Source: Candidatus Omnitrophota bacterium
GTDB lineage: Bacteria > Omnitrophota > Gorgyraeia > Duberdicusellales > 4484-171
Assembly (NCBI GenBank): GCA_021735445.1
Contig: JAIPHA010000010.1
Location: forward strand, 1-44,788
DNA: 44,788 bases
Direction: 5' to 3'
Every line of letters begins with the position of its first letter. The first letter of the stretch is position 1. A program made the translations under genes and the position numbers. The notes under the pieces are model-generated. The model saw only the letters and a program-made list of their open reading frames with translations. It had not been told where the DNA came from and searched no databases. Shown piece by piece: positions 23,591 to 35,609 of this stretch.

Positions 23591-25487
23591 ATTTATCAGC
23601 CTATTTTTGGCAATAATCCTGATTGGATTGATTATCCTTAGCGGAATTGGAACTTATTTTATTTCAAATTCAAAAAATACCATTGAAAACCGTATTTCCT
23701 CGTCTCTAAACGGCAAAGTAAAAATTGGCCAAATACTTTTTATTGTTCCTAATATAATTTTAGCGAGAAATGTTGTTTGCTGGCAAAAGAAGGCAGAAGG
23801 TACCGCACCAATTGTTTTTTTGAATTGGTTGCGTTTTGATTTTTCCCTAGGAAAAATGTTAGTTAAAAAAGAAATAGTACCGTTAAAAATCGGTTTTTAT
23901 AAGTTAAAAATCAATTATCAAAAATGTGTAGAGTTTTTTAAACAAAATCGAGAAAAGATAATGGCCGCAATAATCGCCCTCCCTCCGGCGAAAGATGTAA
24001 TTATTGATTTTTTAAATACCTCTTTTTTAATTTCAGAAAGTTCCAAAATAAAAAATTATTTAATCGTAAACAGCCATATAAAATTAACTCAAGACGAGTT
24101 GTTGTCTAAGGGGTCATTGCAATTAAGGAATGTTAAAAATAGCAGTAAAGTTTTTAGAGAAAATAAAATTGTTAACCCAGTAAGGTATAGGCTCGAAGGT
24201 AATTTTGACAACAATTTTTTTATAATTGAAAAGTTTGATATTTTATGGAAAAAGTTTTTTGCTAGGTTTTGGGGGAAAGTAAATGATTCATTGATAAAAG
24301 TAGATGCTTACACAGAATACCACAAAGATTTTCAAGGAAATGTCTCCTTATTGGCAAATATCAGTTTTCCGAGTTTGTTAATAAAAAAAATGATTTTTTA
24401 TTCAAAAAATGCGACTTTAGAAACAAAAGGCAATTTGGTATTGCTTAAACCGATTTTTGTAAACACAAAAACCGAAGTAATTTTCCCCGATCATTTTTTA
24501 AAATCATCTAAAAGCATAAAAAGAATAACAAATTTTTTTAAAGGGAACATTTTAGATGGACGATATAAAGGAAAGATTTTCACAAATTTATTCTCACCAG
24601 ATACGGATAAACCTTTTTTACAAATAGAATTTATAAGTGATAAACTATCACTTTCAGACTATAGTAAAAAAAATGTTTTATTTTTTAATAAAATAACATT
24701 GAAACGGAAAAAAGTAAAAAAGGATTATAATTTAACATTAAAGAATGTGAAGTTTAAATTCCAAAAAAATAAAAATAAAATAAATATCATAGATTATTCT
24801 GCAAATTTATATCAGGGAAAAATAAAAGGTAAAACACGCTATAATTTGGAAAAATTCCCTTTTGTTTTTAGTTCTGTTGCGGCTATTAATAATCTGGATG
24901 TAAAATCTTTAGGGGTTGCTTTACCATTTTTTAGCGGAGTAGCCGGCGGTTTAGAAGCAGATATTAATTTTGATAATGATCCAGATTTTGAAATTAAAGC
25001 AGATGCTAAAATAAAAAGGGGGTTGTTGAACGATTTTGATTTCTTATTATGGATTTCAGATTTTTTTGGGATTGAATCCTTAAAGAGAGTTAATTTTGAT
25101 TTATTGTCTGCAAAAATTACCTTTAATAAACAAGGGTTTTTCGTTGATAAAATTAATTTAGATTCTCAAAAAATAAAATTAAAAGGATATTATCATAGAC
25201 GAATTAGTGATTTAGTATCGAGTAAATTGTCCTTAAGTATTTCGGAAAAAATGCTTGCAGAGTCAAGGTTAAGGTCTTTGATTAATATTTTAGGAAAAGA
25301 TGTAAATTATTTGACTTTTGATTTCCAATTATCGGGATTATCCGATAGAGCAAATTTTCAATGGCTAGATTCTGCATTTAAAAAACGTTTGCGTAGGCGG
25401 ATACCTAACTTCATAGAAAGAGGTATTGAGCGGAAAGTAGAAGAAACTATCAAGACAATGTCAACAAAAGAAAAGGAGGAGAAATGA
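23559..25487 (+). CDS. AsmA-like inner-membrane-anchored periplasmic protein
   Basis: I prefer ATG 23559 to the preceding TTG at 23556. 642 residues: one N-terminal membrane helix (ISLFLAIILIGLIILSGIGTYFI), then a long beta-rich periplasmic region with the recurring short-strand patterns of AsmA/DUF748-type proteins, including C-terminal KIKRGLLNDFDFLLWISDFFGIESLKRVNFD and LDSQKIKLKGYYHR. Such proteins are linked to lipid transport and outer-membrane assembly in diderms. The basic C-terminus (KKRLRRRIPNFIERGIERKVEET) is unusual. It overlaps the TPR gene and is joined to the next gene by ATGA. Confidence 0.65.
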   Translation: MKNLLLKLNFKFISLFLAIILIGLIILSGIGTYFISNSKNTIENRISSSLNGKVKIGQILFIVPNIILARNVVCWQKKAEGTAPIVFLNWLRFDFSLGKMLVKKEIVPLKIGFYKLKINYQKCVEFFKQNREKIMAAIIALPPAKDVIIDFLNTSFLISESSKIKNYLIVNSHIKLTQDELLSKGSLQLRNVKNSSKVFRENKIVNPVRYRLEGNFDNNFFIIEKFDILWKKFFARFWGKVNDSLIKVDAYTEYHKDFQGNVSLLANISFPSLLIKKMIFYSKNATLETKGNLVLLKPIFVNTKTEVIFPDHFLKSSKSIKRITNFFKGNILDGRYKGKIFTNLFSPDTDKPFLQIEFISDKLSLSDYSKKNVLFFNKITLKRKKVKKDYNLTLKNVKFKFQKNKNKINIIDYSANLYQGKIKGKTRYNLEKFPFVFSSVAAINNLDVKSLGVALPFFSGVAGGLEADINFDNDPDFEIKADAKIKRGLLNDFDFLLWISDFFGIESLKRVNFDLLSAKITFNKQGFFVDKINLDSQKIKLKGYYHRRISDLVSSKLSLSISEKMLAESRLRSLINILGKDVNYLTFDFQLSGLSDRANFQWLDSAFKKRLRRRIPNFIERGIERKVEETIKTMSTKEKEEK

Positions 25488-25846
25488 AAAAATGTAAGGT
25501 TGGTGGTGGAGTTTTGAATGGACTGGTGGGGAAAATTAAAAAAATATTTTTTAATCAGTCCCTCTCAGGTAAAGGCCAAGATGCATCTAACAAGCGCGTT
25601 GATAATGCAGAATCTAATAAACTTGAAAAAAAAATAAGCGAATCAACCACCAGGGAAGAAGAAAAGTATCAATGCCCAATTTGTAAAAGAATGATCCTTG
25701 AGTCGCATGCAATAGAACATATTAAAACCGAAGAATACTTGATGGGGCTTATCTCTAAGGACCATCCCAAATGGAGCAAAAAAGATCCTGTTTGCCAAGA
25801 ATGCATAGATTATTATCGTAAACTGGTAGAAGATGCTGAGATATGA
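25484..25846 (+). CDS. Small zinc-ribbon protein, function unknown
   Basis: 120 residues. The first half is low-complexity and charged; the second half has CPICKRMI and CQECIDYY, two CxxC knuckles 40 residues apart with a histidine-containing helix between, a probable zinc-binding fold. ATG overlaps the AsmA-like stop (ATGA), with GGAGG upstream. No family is recognised. Confidence 0.6.
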   Translation: MKKCKVGGGVLNGLVGKIKKIFFNQSLSGKGQDASNKRVDNAESNKLEKKISESTTREEEKYQCPICKRMILESHAIEHIKTEEYLMGLISKDHPKWSKKDPVCQECIDYYRKLVEDAEI

Positions 25847-25889
25847 TTTTTTAGCCTTAGCTGCCAAGATTTACCGGAACAATATATGC

Positions 25890-25917
25890 TTGACAGAAAA
25901 AGCACTTATGTTATAAA
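25890..25917 (+). promoter_or_regulatory. carA promoter (sigma70-type)
   Basis: TTGACA (25890-25895), 16-base spacer, TATAAA (25912-25917). Predicted start near 25924, leaving a leader of about 67 bases. A hairpin TAGCT-N7-AGCTA lies just before the ATG; there is no terminator and no ANTAR-type hexaloop hairpin. Confidence 0.7.
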
Positions 25918-25990
25918 AGAATGATTTGTCTTACAGATGTTATCCCTTTCTCATAAATTGTTAAAGAATTAGCTTGAATCCAGCTAAAAA

Positions 25991-27103
25991 ATGAGTATAC
26001 CAGACGATTATATAAAGGCTAGAGTTGCATTGGAAGACGGTGTTGTATTTAAAGGTTTTTCATTTACCGGCGCTGGAGAATCTGAAGGAGAGGTAGTCTT
26101 TAACACCAGCCTTACTGGTTATCAAGAAATTCTTACCGACCCCTCTTACCATGGCCAAATTGTTACGATGACTTGTCCCTTAATCGGAAATTACGGGATA
26201 AATGAAGAAGACAAAGAATCATTAAATCCTAAGGTTGCCGGATTTATCGTAAAAGAATCCAGTCGAATCCCCAGTAACTGGCGCAGCAGTAAAGATTTAG
26301 CTTCTTATCTGGCAGAAAATAATAAATTAGGCCTTGAAGGAGTTGACACTCGCGCGATTACCCGCCACATCAGAATACAAGGAGCGATGAAAGCGGTTAT
26401 TTCAACGTCGGATAAAAGTGATTCAGAACTTATACAACAAGCTAAAGAATCAAAAGGCATTATTGGCCGTGATTTAGTTAAAGATGTAAGCACCAAGCAA
26501 TCTTATTTTTGGAATGATTCCGGCAAATATAAAATAGTGGTCTTAGATTGCGGAGTTAAATTTAATATTTTAAGAAAATTAGAAGAATTAAATTGCAAGG
26601 TTTTTGTGATGCCAGCTCAATCTGGCTCAGAGCAAATCTTAAAGCAGAATCCAGACGGGGTTTTGATTTCAAACGGGCCGGGTGACCCGGAAGCTGTGCC
26701 TTATCTGACAGAGAATGTAAAAGGCCTTCTTGGTAAGGTTCCCTTATTTGGGATTTGTTTAGGAAATCAAATATTAGGGTTGGCTCAAGGAGCAAAAACT
26801 TATAAATTAAAGTTTGGCCATCATGGCGGCAATCATCCCGTGAAAGATCTCCGGGATGGTAAAATTTCAATTACTGTGCAAAATCATGGTTTTTGTGTTG
26901 ACTTAGATACTTTAGATAAAGAGAGCATTGAAATAACTCATCTGAATCTAAACGATAATACCGTAGAAGGGATTCGACATAAAAAAATACCTTTGTTTTC
27001 AGTGCAATTTCATCCAGAATCTGCTCCCGGGCCTCACGACGGGCAATATTTATTTTTTGATTTTATAAAAATGATAGAAGAGTTTAAAACTACCAAAGCG
27101 TAA
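25991..27103 (+). CDS. carA: Carbamoyl-phosphate synthase, small (glutaminase) subunit
   Basis: Hydrolyses glutamine and passes ammonia to CarB for pyrimidine and arginine synthesis. 370 residues, normal length. N-terminal domain FNTSLTGYQEILTDPSYHGQIV; catalytic Cys in LFGICLGNQIL; His and Glu in SVQFHPESAPGPHD. No clear Shine-Dalgarno before the ATG. carB follows after 51 bases across a short tandem repeat. Confidence 0.97.
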   Translation: MSIPDDYIKARVALEDGVVFKGFSFTGAGESEGEVVFNTSLTGYQEILTDPSYHGQIVTMTCPLIGNYGINEEDKESLNPKVAGFIVKESSRIPSNWRSSKDLASYLAENNKLGLEGVDTRAITRHIRIQGAMKAVISTSDKSDSELIQQAKESKGIIGRDLVKDVSTKQSYFWNDSGKYKIVVLDCGVKFNILRKLEELNCKVFVMPAQSGSEQILKQNPDGVLISNGPGDPEAVPYLTENVKGLLGKVPLFGICLGNQILGLAQGAKTYKLKFGHHGGNHPVKDLRDGKISITVQNHGFCVDLDTLDKESIEITHLNLNDNTVEGIRHKKIPLFSVQFHPESAPGPHDGQYLFFDFIKMIEEFKTTKA

Positions 27104-27110
27104 AACACAA

Positions 27111-27148
27111 AACGTAAAACGTAAAACGTAGAACGTAGAACGTAGAAC
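27111..27148. repeat. Heptanucleotide tandem repeat between carA and carB
   Basis: About five copies of a seven-base unit, first as ACGTAAA and then as ACGTAGA, fill most of the carA-carB gap. The array ends seven bases before the carB ATG, where a ribosome site would be. No Shine-Dalgarno is visible otherwise. Confidence 0.8.
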
Positions 27149-27154
27149 AAAACA

Positions 27155-30100
27155 ATGCCTAAACGCACAGATATTAAAAAAATATTAATAATTGGTTCAG
27201 GGCCAATAATTATTAGCCAAGCTTGTGAGTTTGATTACTCAGGCGCTCAAGCTTGTAAGGCTTTACGGGAAGAAGGCTACCGGGTCGTTTTGCTTAATTC
27301 TAACCCTGCAACCATTATGACCGATCCGCAGCTAGCAGATGCGACTTATGTGGAGCCAATAAGCGCGGATGTGGTAGAAAAAATTATTATAAAGGAAAGC
27401 CCAGATGCGATTCTGCCTACCTTAGGCGGACAAACCGGCCTAAACACTGCAATGGAAGTAGTCGAGCGGGGAATATTAGAAAAATACAATGTAAAGCTGA
27501 TTGGAGCTGAATACGAGGTTATAAAAAAGGCAGAAGATAGAAAGTATTTCAAGAAAGCAATAGAAAAAATCGGCCTAGATCTTCCTAAAAGTGGCTTGGC
27601 TTACAATATGGAAGAAGCAAAAAAAGTTCTTTCAGAGATTGGGCTACCATTGATAATACGACCCAGTTTTACTTTAGGCGGGACCGGGGGCAGCATCGCC
27701 AATACTGAGGAAGAATTTATAGAGATGGCCAGAGTGGGGCTTCACAACAGTATGATTGATGAAGTATTGATTGAAGAATCCATTGTGGGTTGGAAAGAGT
27801 ATGAACTCGAAGTTATGAGAGATAATAAAGATAATGTCGTGATCGTATGCTCAATTGAAAATATTGATCCAATGGGGGTTCATACCGGAGACTCAATCAC
27901 TGTGGCTCCAGCCCAAACTTTGGCTGATTATGAATATCAAAAAATGCGTGATGCATCATTGGCGATAATTAGAGAAATTGGGGTAGAAACTGGGGGGTCA
28001 AATATTCAATTCGCAGTTTGTCCCAAAACCGGAAGGATGATCGTCGTTGAGATGAACCCCAGGGTTTCCCGCAGTTCAGCCCTTGCCTCTAAAGCTACTG
28101 GCTTTCCAATTGCTAAATTTGCTGCTAAATTAGCGGTTGGTTTTAGTTTAGATGAAATTAGAAATGATATTACCCGGGAAACCCCTGCATCTTTTGAGCC
28201 GTCTATCGATTATTGCGTGGTAAAAATTCCCCGTTTTACTTTTGAAAAATTTCCTGAAGCAAAAGATATATTAGGAATTTCTATGAAGTCGGTTGGTGAA
28301 ACTATGGCCATTGGCCGTACCTTCAAGGAGGCTTTGCAGAAAGGATTACGCGGGCTAGAAATTGGCCATTCCGGATTAGATAATAAATTAGATTATCAAA
28401 ATATACCTGACCAGAAAATAAACTTAAGGTTAAAAGAGCCTAATGCTTCCCGTATTTTTTACATAAAATACGCTCTTCAGAAAGGATATTCTGTAGATAG
28501 AATTAATAAACTTACCGGAATAGATCCGTGGTTTATCGACAATATAAGCCAGATTGTTGAGTTAGAAATTAAAATAAAGAAGGCAGGTATTGACCTTGAT
28601 AAAGGTCTGTTGTTGCGGGCAAAACAGTTTGGCTTTTCTGACTTTCAACTCGCTGAACTTACTGGCGTTAACGAGATGGTTTTAAGAAACAAACGAAAAG
28701 AAGAAAAAGTTGAGGCGGTGTTTAAGTTAGTAGATACTTGCGCTGCTGAATTCGAAGCTTACACACCTTATTATTATTCAACCTATGAGCAAGAAGATGA
28801 AACCAGGATATCTAAAAAGAAGAAAATAATGATTTTAGGCGGGGGCCCCAATAGAATTGGCCAGGGGATTGAATTTGATTATTGTTGCTGCCATGCCTCT
28901 TTTGCTTTAAAAGAAGAAGGTTATGAGACGATTATGGTAAATTCAAACCCTGAAACTGTTTCAACTGACTATGATACCTCTGATAAGCTTTATTTTGAGC
29001 CACTCACCTTAGAAGATGTGATGAATATAGTTGATAAAGAGAAACCGGATGGAGTTATAGTTCAGTTTGGCGGGCAAACCCCTCTTAATCTAGCTAGAAA
29101 ATTGGAGAAATCAGGAGCGCCAATAATCGGGACTTCCGTGGCCTCTATCGAGCGAGCAGAAAATAGAGATGAATTTTCTCAATTAGTGAAAAAGCTTCAG
29201 ATAAACCAGCCTGCTTGCGGGTCAGCCAGATCAGAAAAAGAAGCAATTATAATTGCAGAACAAATAGGTTTTCCAATATTAGTTAGGCCTTCTTATGTGC
29301 TGGGGGGGCGCGCAATGAAGATAGTCTATGACCATAATTCATTAAAGGAATTTATGGAAGAAGCCATAGATGTATCCCCGGAGCATCCGATATTAATTGA
29401 TAAATTTTTAGAGGATGCAGTTGAGGTTGATGTGGATGCTGTCTCTGATGGCAACAACACAATTATCGGCGGGATTATGGAGCACGTTGAAGAAGCTGGG
29501 GTGCATTCTGGTGACTCAGCTTGCGTTATTCCTCCTTATAATTTAGACGAACGGCTGATAAATAAGATTAGAGAAGACACTTATGCAATTTCAAAAGAAT
29601 TAGGCGTAAAAGGATTAATTAATATTCAATTTGCAATAAAAAATAATAAAATTTTTGTTTTAGAGGTTAATCCCCGGGCCTCCCGGACTACCCCCTTTGT
29701 TAGTAAGGCAACAGGTGTGCCTTTAGCAAAAATAGCAGCTAAAGTCATGACTGGTATTACTTTGCAGGAAGCAGGATTCACTAAAGAGGAATCTATAGGC
29801 CACATAGCGGTTAAAGAATCAGTATTGCCGTTTTCTCGTTTTTCTGGAGTGGATATTATTTTAAGTCCGGAAATGAAATCAACTGGAGAAGTCATGGGCA
29901 TTGATAACAGCTTTGGAAAAGCTTTTTATAAATCGCAATTAGCTGCCGGGCAATTGCTGCCAAAAGAAGGCTTAATCTTTATAAGCCTAAGAGATACCGA
30001 TAAGAAATCGATGGTTCCTATCGCAAAACAATTATCTGAAATTGGTTTTAAGATTATAGCCACAGAAGGAACCAGGGAAGCCTTTTTGTCAGAAGATATA

Positions 30101-30358
30101 CCAGTTGATTTAATCGGAAAAATTTCCGAAGGGGATCAACAAATCTTAAATTATATAAAAAGCAATAAGATAAAACTAATTATAAATACACCGTCGGGTA
30201 AGATTGGCCAATCGGATATGCGGCCAATCAGGAGCATGGCTGTGATGCAAGGCATCCCCTGTATAACTACTATTCCCGGAGCTAAAGCCTTGCTGGAAGG
30301 CATGAAGGCAATTAATTCAGAAAAATTGGAAGTTAAGCCCTTGCAAGATTATTATTAA
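27155..30358 (+). CDS. carB: Carbamoyl-phosphate synthase, large subunit
   Basis: Uses ammonia from CarA, bicarbonate and two ATP. 1067 residues, full length. Two ATP-grasp halves: first with [26 protein letters not shown] and [11 protein letters not shown], second with [19 protein letters not shown] and [11 protein letters not shown]. The oligomerisation domain sits between them and the C-terminal MGS-like allosteric domain begins near 930 ([13 protein letters not shown]). Both ATP sites look intact. purF follows eight bases after the stop. Confidence 0.97.
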   Translation: MPKRTDIKKILIIGSGPIIISQACEFDYSGAQACKALREEGYRVVLLNSNPATIMTDPQLADATYVEPISADVVEKIIIKESPDAILPTLGGQTGLNTAMEVVERGILEKYNVKLIGAEYEVIKKAEDRKYFKKAIEKIGLDLPKSGLAYNMEEAKKVLSEIGLPLIIRPSFTLGGTGGSIANTEEEFIEMARVGLHNSMIDEVLIEESIVGWKEYELEVMRDNKDNVVIVCSIENIDPMGVHTGDSITVAPAQTLADYEYQKMRDASLAIIREIGVETGGSNIQFAVCPKTGRMIVVEMNPRVSRSSALASKATGFPIAKFAAKLAVGFSLDEIRNDITRETPASFEPSIDYCVVKIPRFTFEKFPEAKDILGISMKSVGETMAIGRTFKEALQKGLRGLEIGHSGLDNKLDYQNIPDQKINLRLKEPNASRIFYIKYALQKGYSVDRINKLTGIDPWFIDNISQIVELEIKIKKAGIDLDKGLLLRAKQFGFSDFQLAELTGVNEMVLRNKRKEEKVEAVFKLVDTCAAEFEAYTPYYYSTYEQEDETRISKKKKIMILGGGPNRIGQGIEFDYCCCHASFALKEEGYETIMVNSNPETVSTDYDTSDKLYFEPLTLEDVMNIVDKEKPDGVIVQFGGQTPLNLARKLEKSGAPIIGTSVASIERAENRDEFSQLVKKLQINQPACGSARSEKEAIIIAEQIGFPILVRPSYVLGGRAMKIVYDHNSLKEFMEEAIDVSPEHPILIDKFLEDAVEVDVDAVSDGNNTIIGGIMEHVEEAGVHSGDSACVIPPYNLDERLINKIREDTYAISKELGVKGLINIQFAIKNNKIFVLEVNPRASRTTPFVSKATGVPLAKIAAKVMTGITLQEAGFTKEESIGHIAVKESVLPFSRFSGVDIILSPEMKSTGEVMGIDNSFGKAFYKSQLAAGQLLPKEGLIFISLRDTDKKSMVPIAKQLSEIGFKIIATEGTREAFLSEDIPVDLIGKISEGDQQILNYIKSNKIKLIINTPSGKIGQSDMRPIRSMAVMQGIPCITTIPGAKALLEGMKAINSEKLEVKPLQDYY

Positions 30359-30366
30359 TAAATGAT

Positions 30367-31755
30367 ATGTGTGGAATATTTGCCGTAAGCAATCACCCAG
30401 AAGCTTCCCGATTAACTTATCTTGGCCTATACGCTCTTCAACATAGAGGGGAAGAGAGCGCTGGTATTATAAGCTTCGATGGGAAAAAAACTAATTACCA
30501 AAAAAAGATGGGGCAAGTGGGGGAGGCTTTTGGAGAAGAATCTTTGGGCTCTTTAAAGGGGAATTATGCCCTGGGCCATGTTCGCTATTCAACTACCGGA
30601 TCATCTTCTTTAATGAACATTCAGCCTTTTTTTGTCCGGCATAAAAAAGGCCATATTAGTATCGCTCATAATGGCAATTTGACCAATACTTTTGATTTAC
30701 ACGATAAGATGGAAGATGAAGGTTCAATCTTTCAAACTAGTGCTGATTCTGAAATTATTACTCATTTGATTGCAAAATCTTCAGCAAAAGATATAAAAGG
30801 AAAAGTTCAGTGGGCCCTTTCCCGGTTACAAGGTGCATACTCATTGGCGATTATGATTGACGGTATGATTGTTGGGGCAAGAGACCCTTTTGGTTTTCGC
30901 CCGCTCTGTTTAGGCAAGCTTAATAAAAGTTACGTTTTGGCGAGTGAAACTTGCGCCCTTGATTTAATCCATGCAAAATATGTAAGAGATATTGAGCCGG
31001 GTGAGATTTTATTTATAAAAGATGGAAAATTAGAATCAGTTAGATTAGAAAAAAAAAGAAAAACAGCGTTTTGTATTTTTGAACATATTTATTTCTCCCG
31101 CCCCGATAGCAATATTTTCGAAAAAAATGTCTATCTTATCCGGAAACGCTTAGGCCATCAATTAGCCAAAGAATATAAGCCTAATTGTGATTTTGCGATG
31201 CCAATTCCGGATTCAGGAAGTTATGCTGCCTTAGGTTATGCCGATGCCGCAAATATATCTTATGAAACCGGTATGATTCGAAACCATTACGTGGGAAGGA
31301 CATTCATCCAGCCTTCTCAGTTTATAAGAGATTTTCGGGTGCGGGTAAAACTTAACCCGGTCAAAGATCTTTTAGCTGGGAAAAAAGTTTTAATTATCGA
31401 AGATTCAATTGTAAGGGGCACGACTTCAAGAGCTAGGATAAAAACTTTACGCGAAGCAGGGGCGAAAGAAGTGCATATGGGGGTGAGCTGCCCTCCGATA
31501 AAATTCCCCTGTTTCTATGGGATTGATTTTCCCACTCAAGAGGAATTAATTGCATCTAAAAAAGAAGTAGATGAGATTAAAGATTTTATGGGGTTGGATA
31601 GCTTGCACTACCTTAGCTTGAAAGGGATGCTTAAGGCCATGCATCTACCTTCCGATAAATTTTGCGCTGCTTGTTTTAATGGTAAATATCCAGTTGATGT
31701 CCCAAAATTTTTTGATAAAAATATGCTTGAGGGGGCCAGGAAATGCCGAAAATAA
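30367..31755 (+). CDS. purF: Amidophosphoribosyltransferase
   Basis: First committed step of purine synthesis: PRPP plus glutamine to phosphoribosylamine. 462 residues. The catalytic Cys2 follows Met1 directly (MCGIFAVS), so there is no propeptide. Type 2 amidotransferase motifs [11 protein letters not shown] and [13 protein letters not shown] loop [16 protein letters not shown]; the cysteines in [20 protein letters not shown] and FCAACF match the Fe-S-type enzymes such as that of Bacillus. Last codons overlap the next gene by 13 bases. Confidence 0.96.
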   Translation: MCGIFAVSNHPEASRLTYLGLYALQHRGEESAGIISFDGKKTNYQKKMGQVGEAFGEESLGSLKGNYALGHVRYSTTGSSSLMNIQPFFVRHKKGHISIAHNGNLTNTFDLHDKMEDEGSIFQTSADSEIITHLIAKSSAKDIKGKVQWALSRLQGAYSLAIMIDGMIVGARDPFGFRPLCLGKLNKSYVLASETCALDLIHAKYVRDIEPGEILFIKDGKLESVRLEKKRKTAFCIFEHIYFSRPDSNIFEKNVYLIRKRLGHQLAKEYKPNCDFAMPIPDSGSYAALGYADAANISYETGMIRNHYVGRTFIQPSQFIRDFRVRVKLNPVKDLLAGKKVLIIEDSIVRGTTSRARIKTLREAGAKEVHMGVSCPPIKFPCFYGIDFPTQEELIASKKEVDEIKDFMGLDSLHYLSLKGMLKAMHLPSDKFCAACFNGKYPVDVPKFFDKNMLEGARKCRK

Positions 31756-33260
31756 TTGGTTTCGATAACGATAAATACCTCAATCAACAAACCCAGGCTA
31801 TCTTAGAAAGGGTTAAGCAGTTCGATAATAAATTATATCTTGAATTTGGAGGAAAACTTCTTTTTGATTATCATGCTCACCGGGTTCTTCCCGGCTTTGA
31901 TCCAAACGTAAAGATGCGCCTTCTCCAAAAGCTTAAAGACAAGGCAGAAATAATTCTTTGTATTTACGCCGGGGATATCGAAAGAAAAAAAATGCGGGCT
32001 GATTTTGGCATTACCTACGATGCCGATGCTCTCAAAGTTATTGATGAATTAGCTCAATGGGGGCTTAAACTGAGAGCTGTTGTTATTACTAGATTTGACG
32101 GCCAGCCGGCGGCAAAAATATTTAAAAATAAATTAGAACGAAGAAAAATTAAAGTTTATACGCATCAATTCACAAAAGGTTATCCTACTGATATCGATAG
32201 GATAGTTAGCAAAGAGGGCTATGGCGCAAATCCTTACATTAAAACAAAAAAATCATTGGTGGTTGTAATCGGGCCGGGCCCGGGCAGCGGGAAGCTAGCG
32301 ACCTGCTTATCACAACTTTATCATGAACACAAGAAGGGAATAAAGGCAGGTTATGCAAAGTTTGAAACATTTCCTATCTGGAATCTACCGCTTAAACATC
32401 CTGTGAATGTCGCTTATGAGGCGGCTACTGCTGACATAAAGGATTATAACATGATTGACCCTTTTCACCTGGAAAGTTATCAACAAACAGCCGTCAACTA
32501 TAACCGGGATACTGAGATTTTTCCGGTTTTAAAAAGGATTTTAAAAAAAATCACTAAAAAAGCCGATATCTATAAATCACCTACTGATATGGGGGTCAAT
32601 AGAGCCGGTTTTGGGATAGTCGATGACGAGATAGTTAAAGCTGCTGCAGCTCAAGAAATTATAAGAAGATACTTTCGCTATAGTTGCGAATATGCTCTCG
32701 GGCTTGCCGATAAGGAGACAGTTGAGCGGAGCCGTTTGCTTATGGAGGAGTTAAATATTAAAATTGAGCAAAGAAAGGTGGTTAAAGCTGCAAGAAAAGC
32801 CAGCCAAGAGGCGACAAAAAAGAGAAAAGAGCAATCCGAATGTTTTTCTGCTGCAGCTATCGAGTTAGATGATTCTAAACTGATTACAGGAAAGAGCTCT
32901 TCTTTGATGCATGCGCCATCAAGCCTTGTTTTAAATGCGGTAAAGGTTTTATCCGGCATCCCGGATAAGATTCACCTTCTTTCGCCAAATACAATTAAAT
33001 CGATTAAACGGCTTAAAAAAAGTATATCTAAGGCAAAAACAGCGAGCTTAGACTTAGAAGAAACTTTAATCGCTTTAAGCATCAGCGCTTCAACTAACCC
33101 CACTGCTGCTTTAGCCCTGGAAAATCTAAAAAAAATAAAAGATAAAGAAGTCCACCTTACCCATATTCCTTCATCCGGAGATGAGGCCGGATTACGAAGG
33201 CTAGGCGTAAACTTAACCAGTGATCCTAATTTCTCAAGCAGCAGTTTGTTTTTTGAATAA
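31743..33260 (+). CDS. DUF1846-family protein
   Basis: 505 residues, the normal size of the family. Recognised by [43 protein letters not shown], the P-loop-like [19 protein letters not shown] (about 177-195) and [18 protein letters not shown]. The family is common in Gram-positive bacteria; crystal structures exist but the reaction is not established. The gene overlaps purF by 13 bases, so it is translationally coupled to purine or glutamine-dependent metabolism here. A nucleotide-binding function is suggested by the P-loop. Confidence 0.85.
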   Translation: MPKIIGFDNDKYLNQQTQAILERVKQFDNKLYLEFGGKLLFDYHAHRVLPGFDPNVKMRLLQKLKDKAEIILCIYAGDIERKKMRADFGITYDADALKVIDELAQWGLKLRAVVITRFDGQPAAKIFKNKLERRKIKVYTHQFTKGYPTDIDRIVSKEGYGANPYIKTKKSLVVVIGPGPGSGKLATCLSQLYHEHKKGIKAGYAKFETFPIWNLPLKHPVNVAYEAATADIKDYNMIDPFHLESYQQTAVNYNRDTEIFPVLKRILKKITKKADIYKSPTDMGVNRAGFGIVDDEIVKAAAAQEIIRRYFRYSCEYALGLADKETVERSRLLMEELNIKIEQRKVVKAARKASQEATKKRKEQSECFSAAAIELDDSKLITGKSSSLMHAPSSLVLNAVKVLSGIPDKIHLLSPNTIKSIKRLKKSISKAKTASLDLEETLIALSISASTNPTAALALENLKKIKDKEVHLTHIPSSGDEAGLRRLGVNLTSDPNFSSSSLFFE

Positions 33261-33311
33261 GATTGTTAAATATAAATAGAGGTAAAAATCGGCCCAAAAA
33301 AAAATATTTTC

Positions 33312-33339
33312 TTGACCAGGCTACTATTTTTGCTATACT
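33312..33339 (+). promoter_or_regulatory. pyrG promoter (sigma70-type)
   Basis: TTGACC (33312-33317), 16-base spacer and TATACT (33334-33339). Predicted start near 33346, so the leader up to the terminator is only about 20 bases. Confidence 0.7.
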
Positions 33340-33358
33340 AATTGCAGATATTAAATAT

Positions 33359-33372
33359 GGACAAAGGCGTCC
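33359..33372 (+). promoter_or_regulatory. ANTAR-type single hairpin overlapping the pyrG terminator
   Basis: GGAC-AAAGGC-GTCC is a perfect four-pair stem with hexaloop having A1 and G4. It shares 33366-33372 with the terminator stem, as P2 hairpins do at glnA and gltB. A canonical P1 is missing; only an AT palindrome ATATTAAATAT precedes it. Confidence 0.5.
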
Positions 33373-33407
33373 TTTCTTTTTTTTAAGAAAGGGCGCCTTT
33401 TCTTTTT
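33366..33407 (+). terminator. Attenuator terminator in the pyrG leader
   Basis: GGCGTCCTTTCTT pairs with AAGAAAGGGCGCC over 13 positions with one G-U pair, loop of six T, then TTTTCTTTTTT. It lies between promoter and pyrG ATG, so pyrG is attenuated. Confidence 0.9.
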
Positions 33408-33417
33408 TACAAGTTAA

Positions 33418-35022
<1,605 letters not shown>

Positions 35023-35055
35023 GTACCCTTTTTTTCTTAAAAAAGCTAAGCCTCA

Positions 35056-35083
35056 TTGACATATTCAGTTAAGAGTTTAAAAT
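35056..35083 (+). promoter_or_regulatory. greA promoter (sigma70-type)
   Basis: TTGACA (35056-35061), 16-base spacer, TAAAAT (35078-35083); predicted start near 35090. Confidence 0.65.
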
Positions 35084-35101
35084 ATTTTAATCAGGAAGTA
35101 A

Positions 35102-35126
35102 CTTAATTAGCCATTTGTCAATTAAG
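35102..35126 (+). repeat. Hairpin in the greA leader
   Basis: CTTAATT-N11-AATTAAG, a seven-pair inverted repeat ending just before the ribosome site GAGGAGG. It could modulate greA translation or be incidental in AT-rich sequence. Confidence 0.4.
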
Positions 35127-35138
35127 AGAGGAGGCGAT

Positions 35139-35609
35139 ATGGAGAGAGTGCATCTTACTCAAGAGGGTTATGAGAGGTTGTCTAATCAGTTAGACCATCT
35201 CAAGCAAAAAAAAAGGAAGGAGATTTCTGAAACTATCGAGCATGCCCGCTCATTAGGAGACCTGAAAGAGAACGCCGAGTACCATGCAGCAAAAGAGGCC
35301 ATGGCAGAAAATGAACGCAAGGTTCGGGAGTTGGAAGACAAACTAAGCCGGGCTGAAATTATCGATACAAAAAATATAGACACCGGCAAAGCATATCTGG
35401 GCGCAAAGGTTAAGCTAAAAGATTTGGGCTCCGGTGAAGAGGTTTTCTATAAACTTGTGGGCCAAGACGAAGCCGATCCCATTGAAGACCTTATTTCGAT
35501 TAGTTCTCCGGTAGGCAAGTCGCTGCTGGGGCGCAAAAAAGGAGACACCGTCGAAGTAGAAGCTCCTGTTGGCGTCTTAAAGTATGAGATAGTTGAAATA
35601 TTATGGTAG
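35139..35609 (+). CDS. greA: Transcription elongation factor GreA
   Basis: Stimulates RNA cleavage in backtracked RNA polymerase. I chose ATG 35139 with GAGGAGG upstream; the TTG at 35115 adds residues outside the family start. 156 residues: N-terminal coiled coil with LTQEGYERLSNQLDHLK, tip acidic residues in GDLKENAEYHAAKE, and C-terminal domain ISSPVGKSLLGRKKGDTVEVEAP. All normal. Its last bases overlap the U32 gene start. Confidence 0.95.
   Translation: MERVHLTQEGYERLSNQLDHLKQKKRKEISETIEHARSLGDLKENAEYHAAKEAMAENERKVRELEDKLSRAEIIDTKNIDTGKAYLGAKVKLKDLGSGEEVFYKLVGQDEADPIEDLISISSPVGKSLLGRKKGDTVEVEAPVGVLKYEIVEILW

Noticed and set aside
25924-25990. AAAGAA in the carA leader as an ANTAR hexaloop
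   Set aside because: The flanks (GTT and TTA) cannot pair and there is no terminator in the carA leader.
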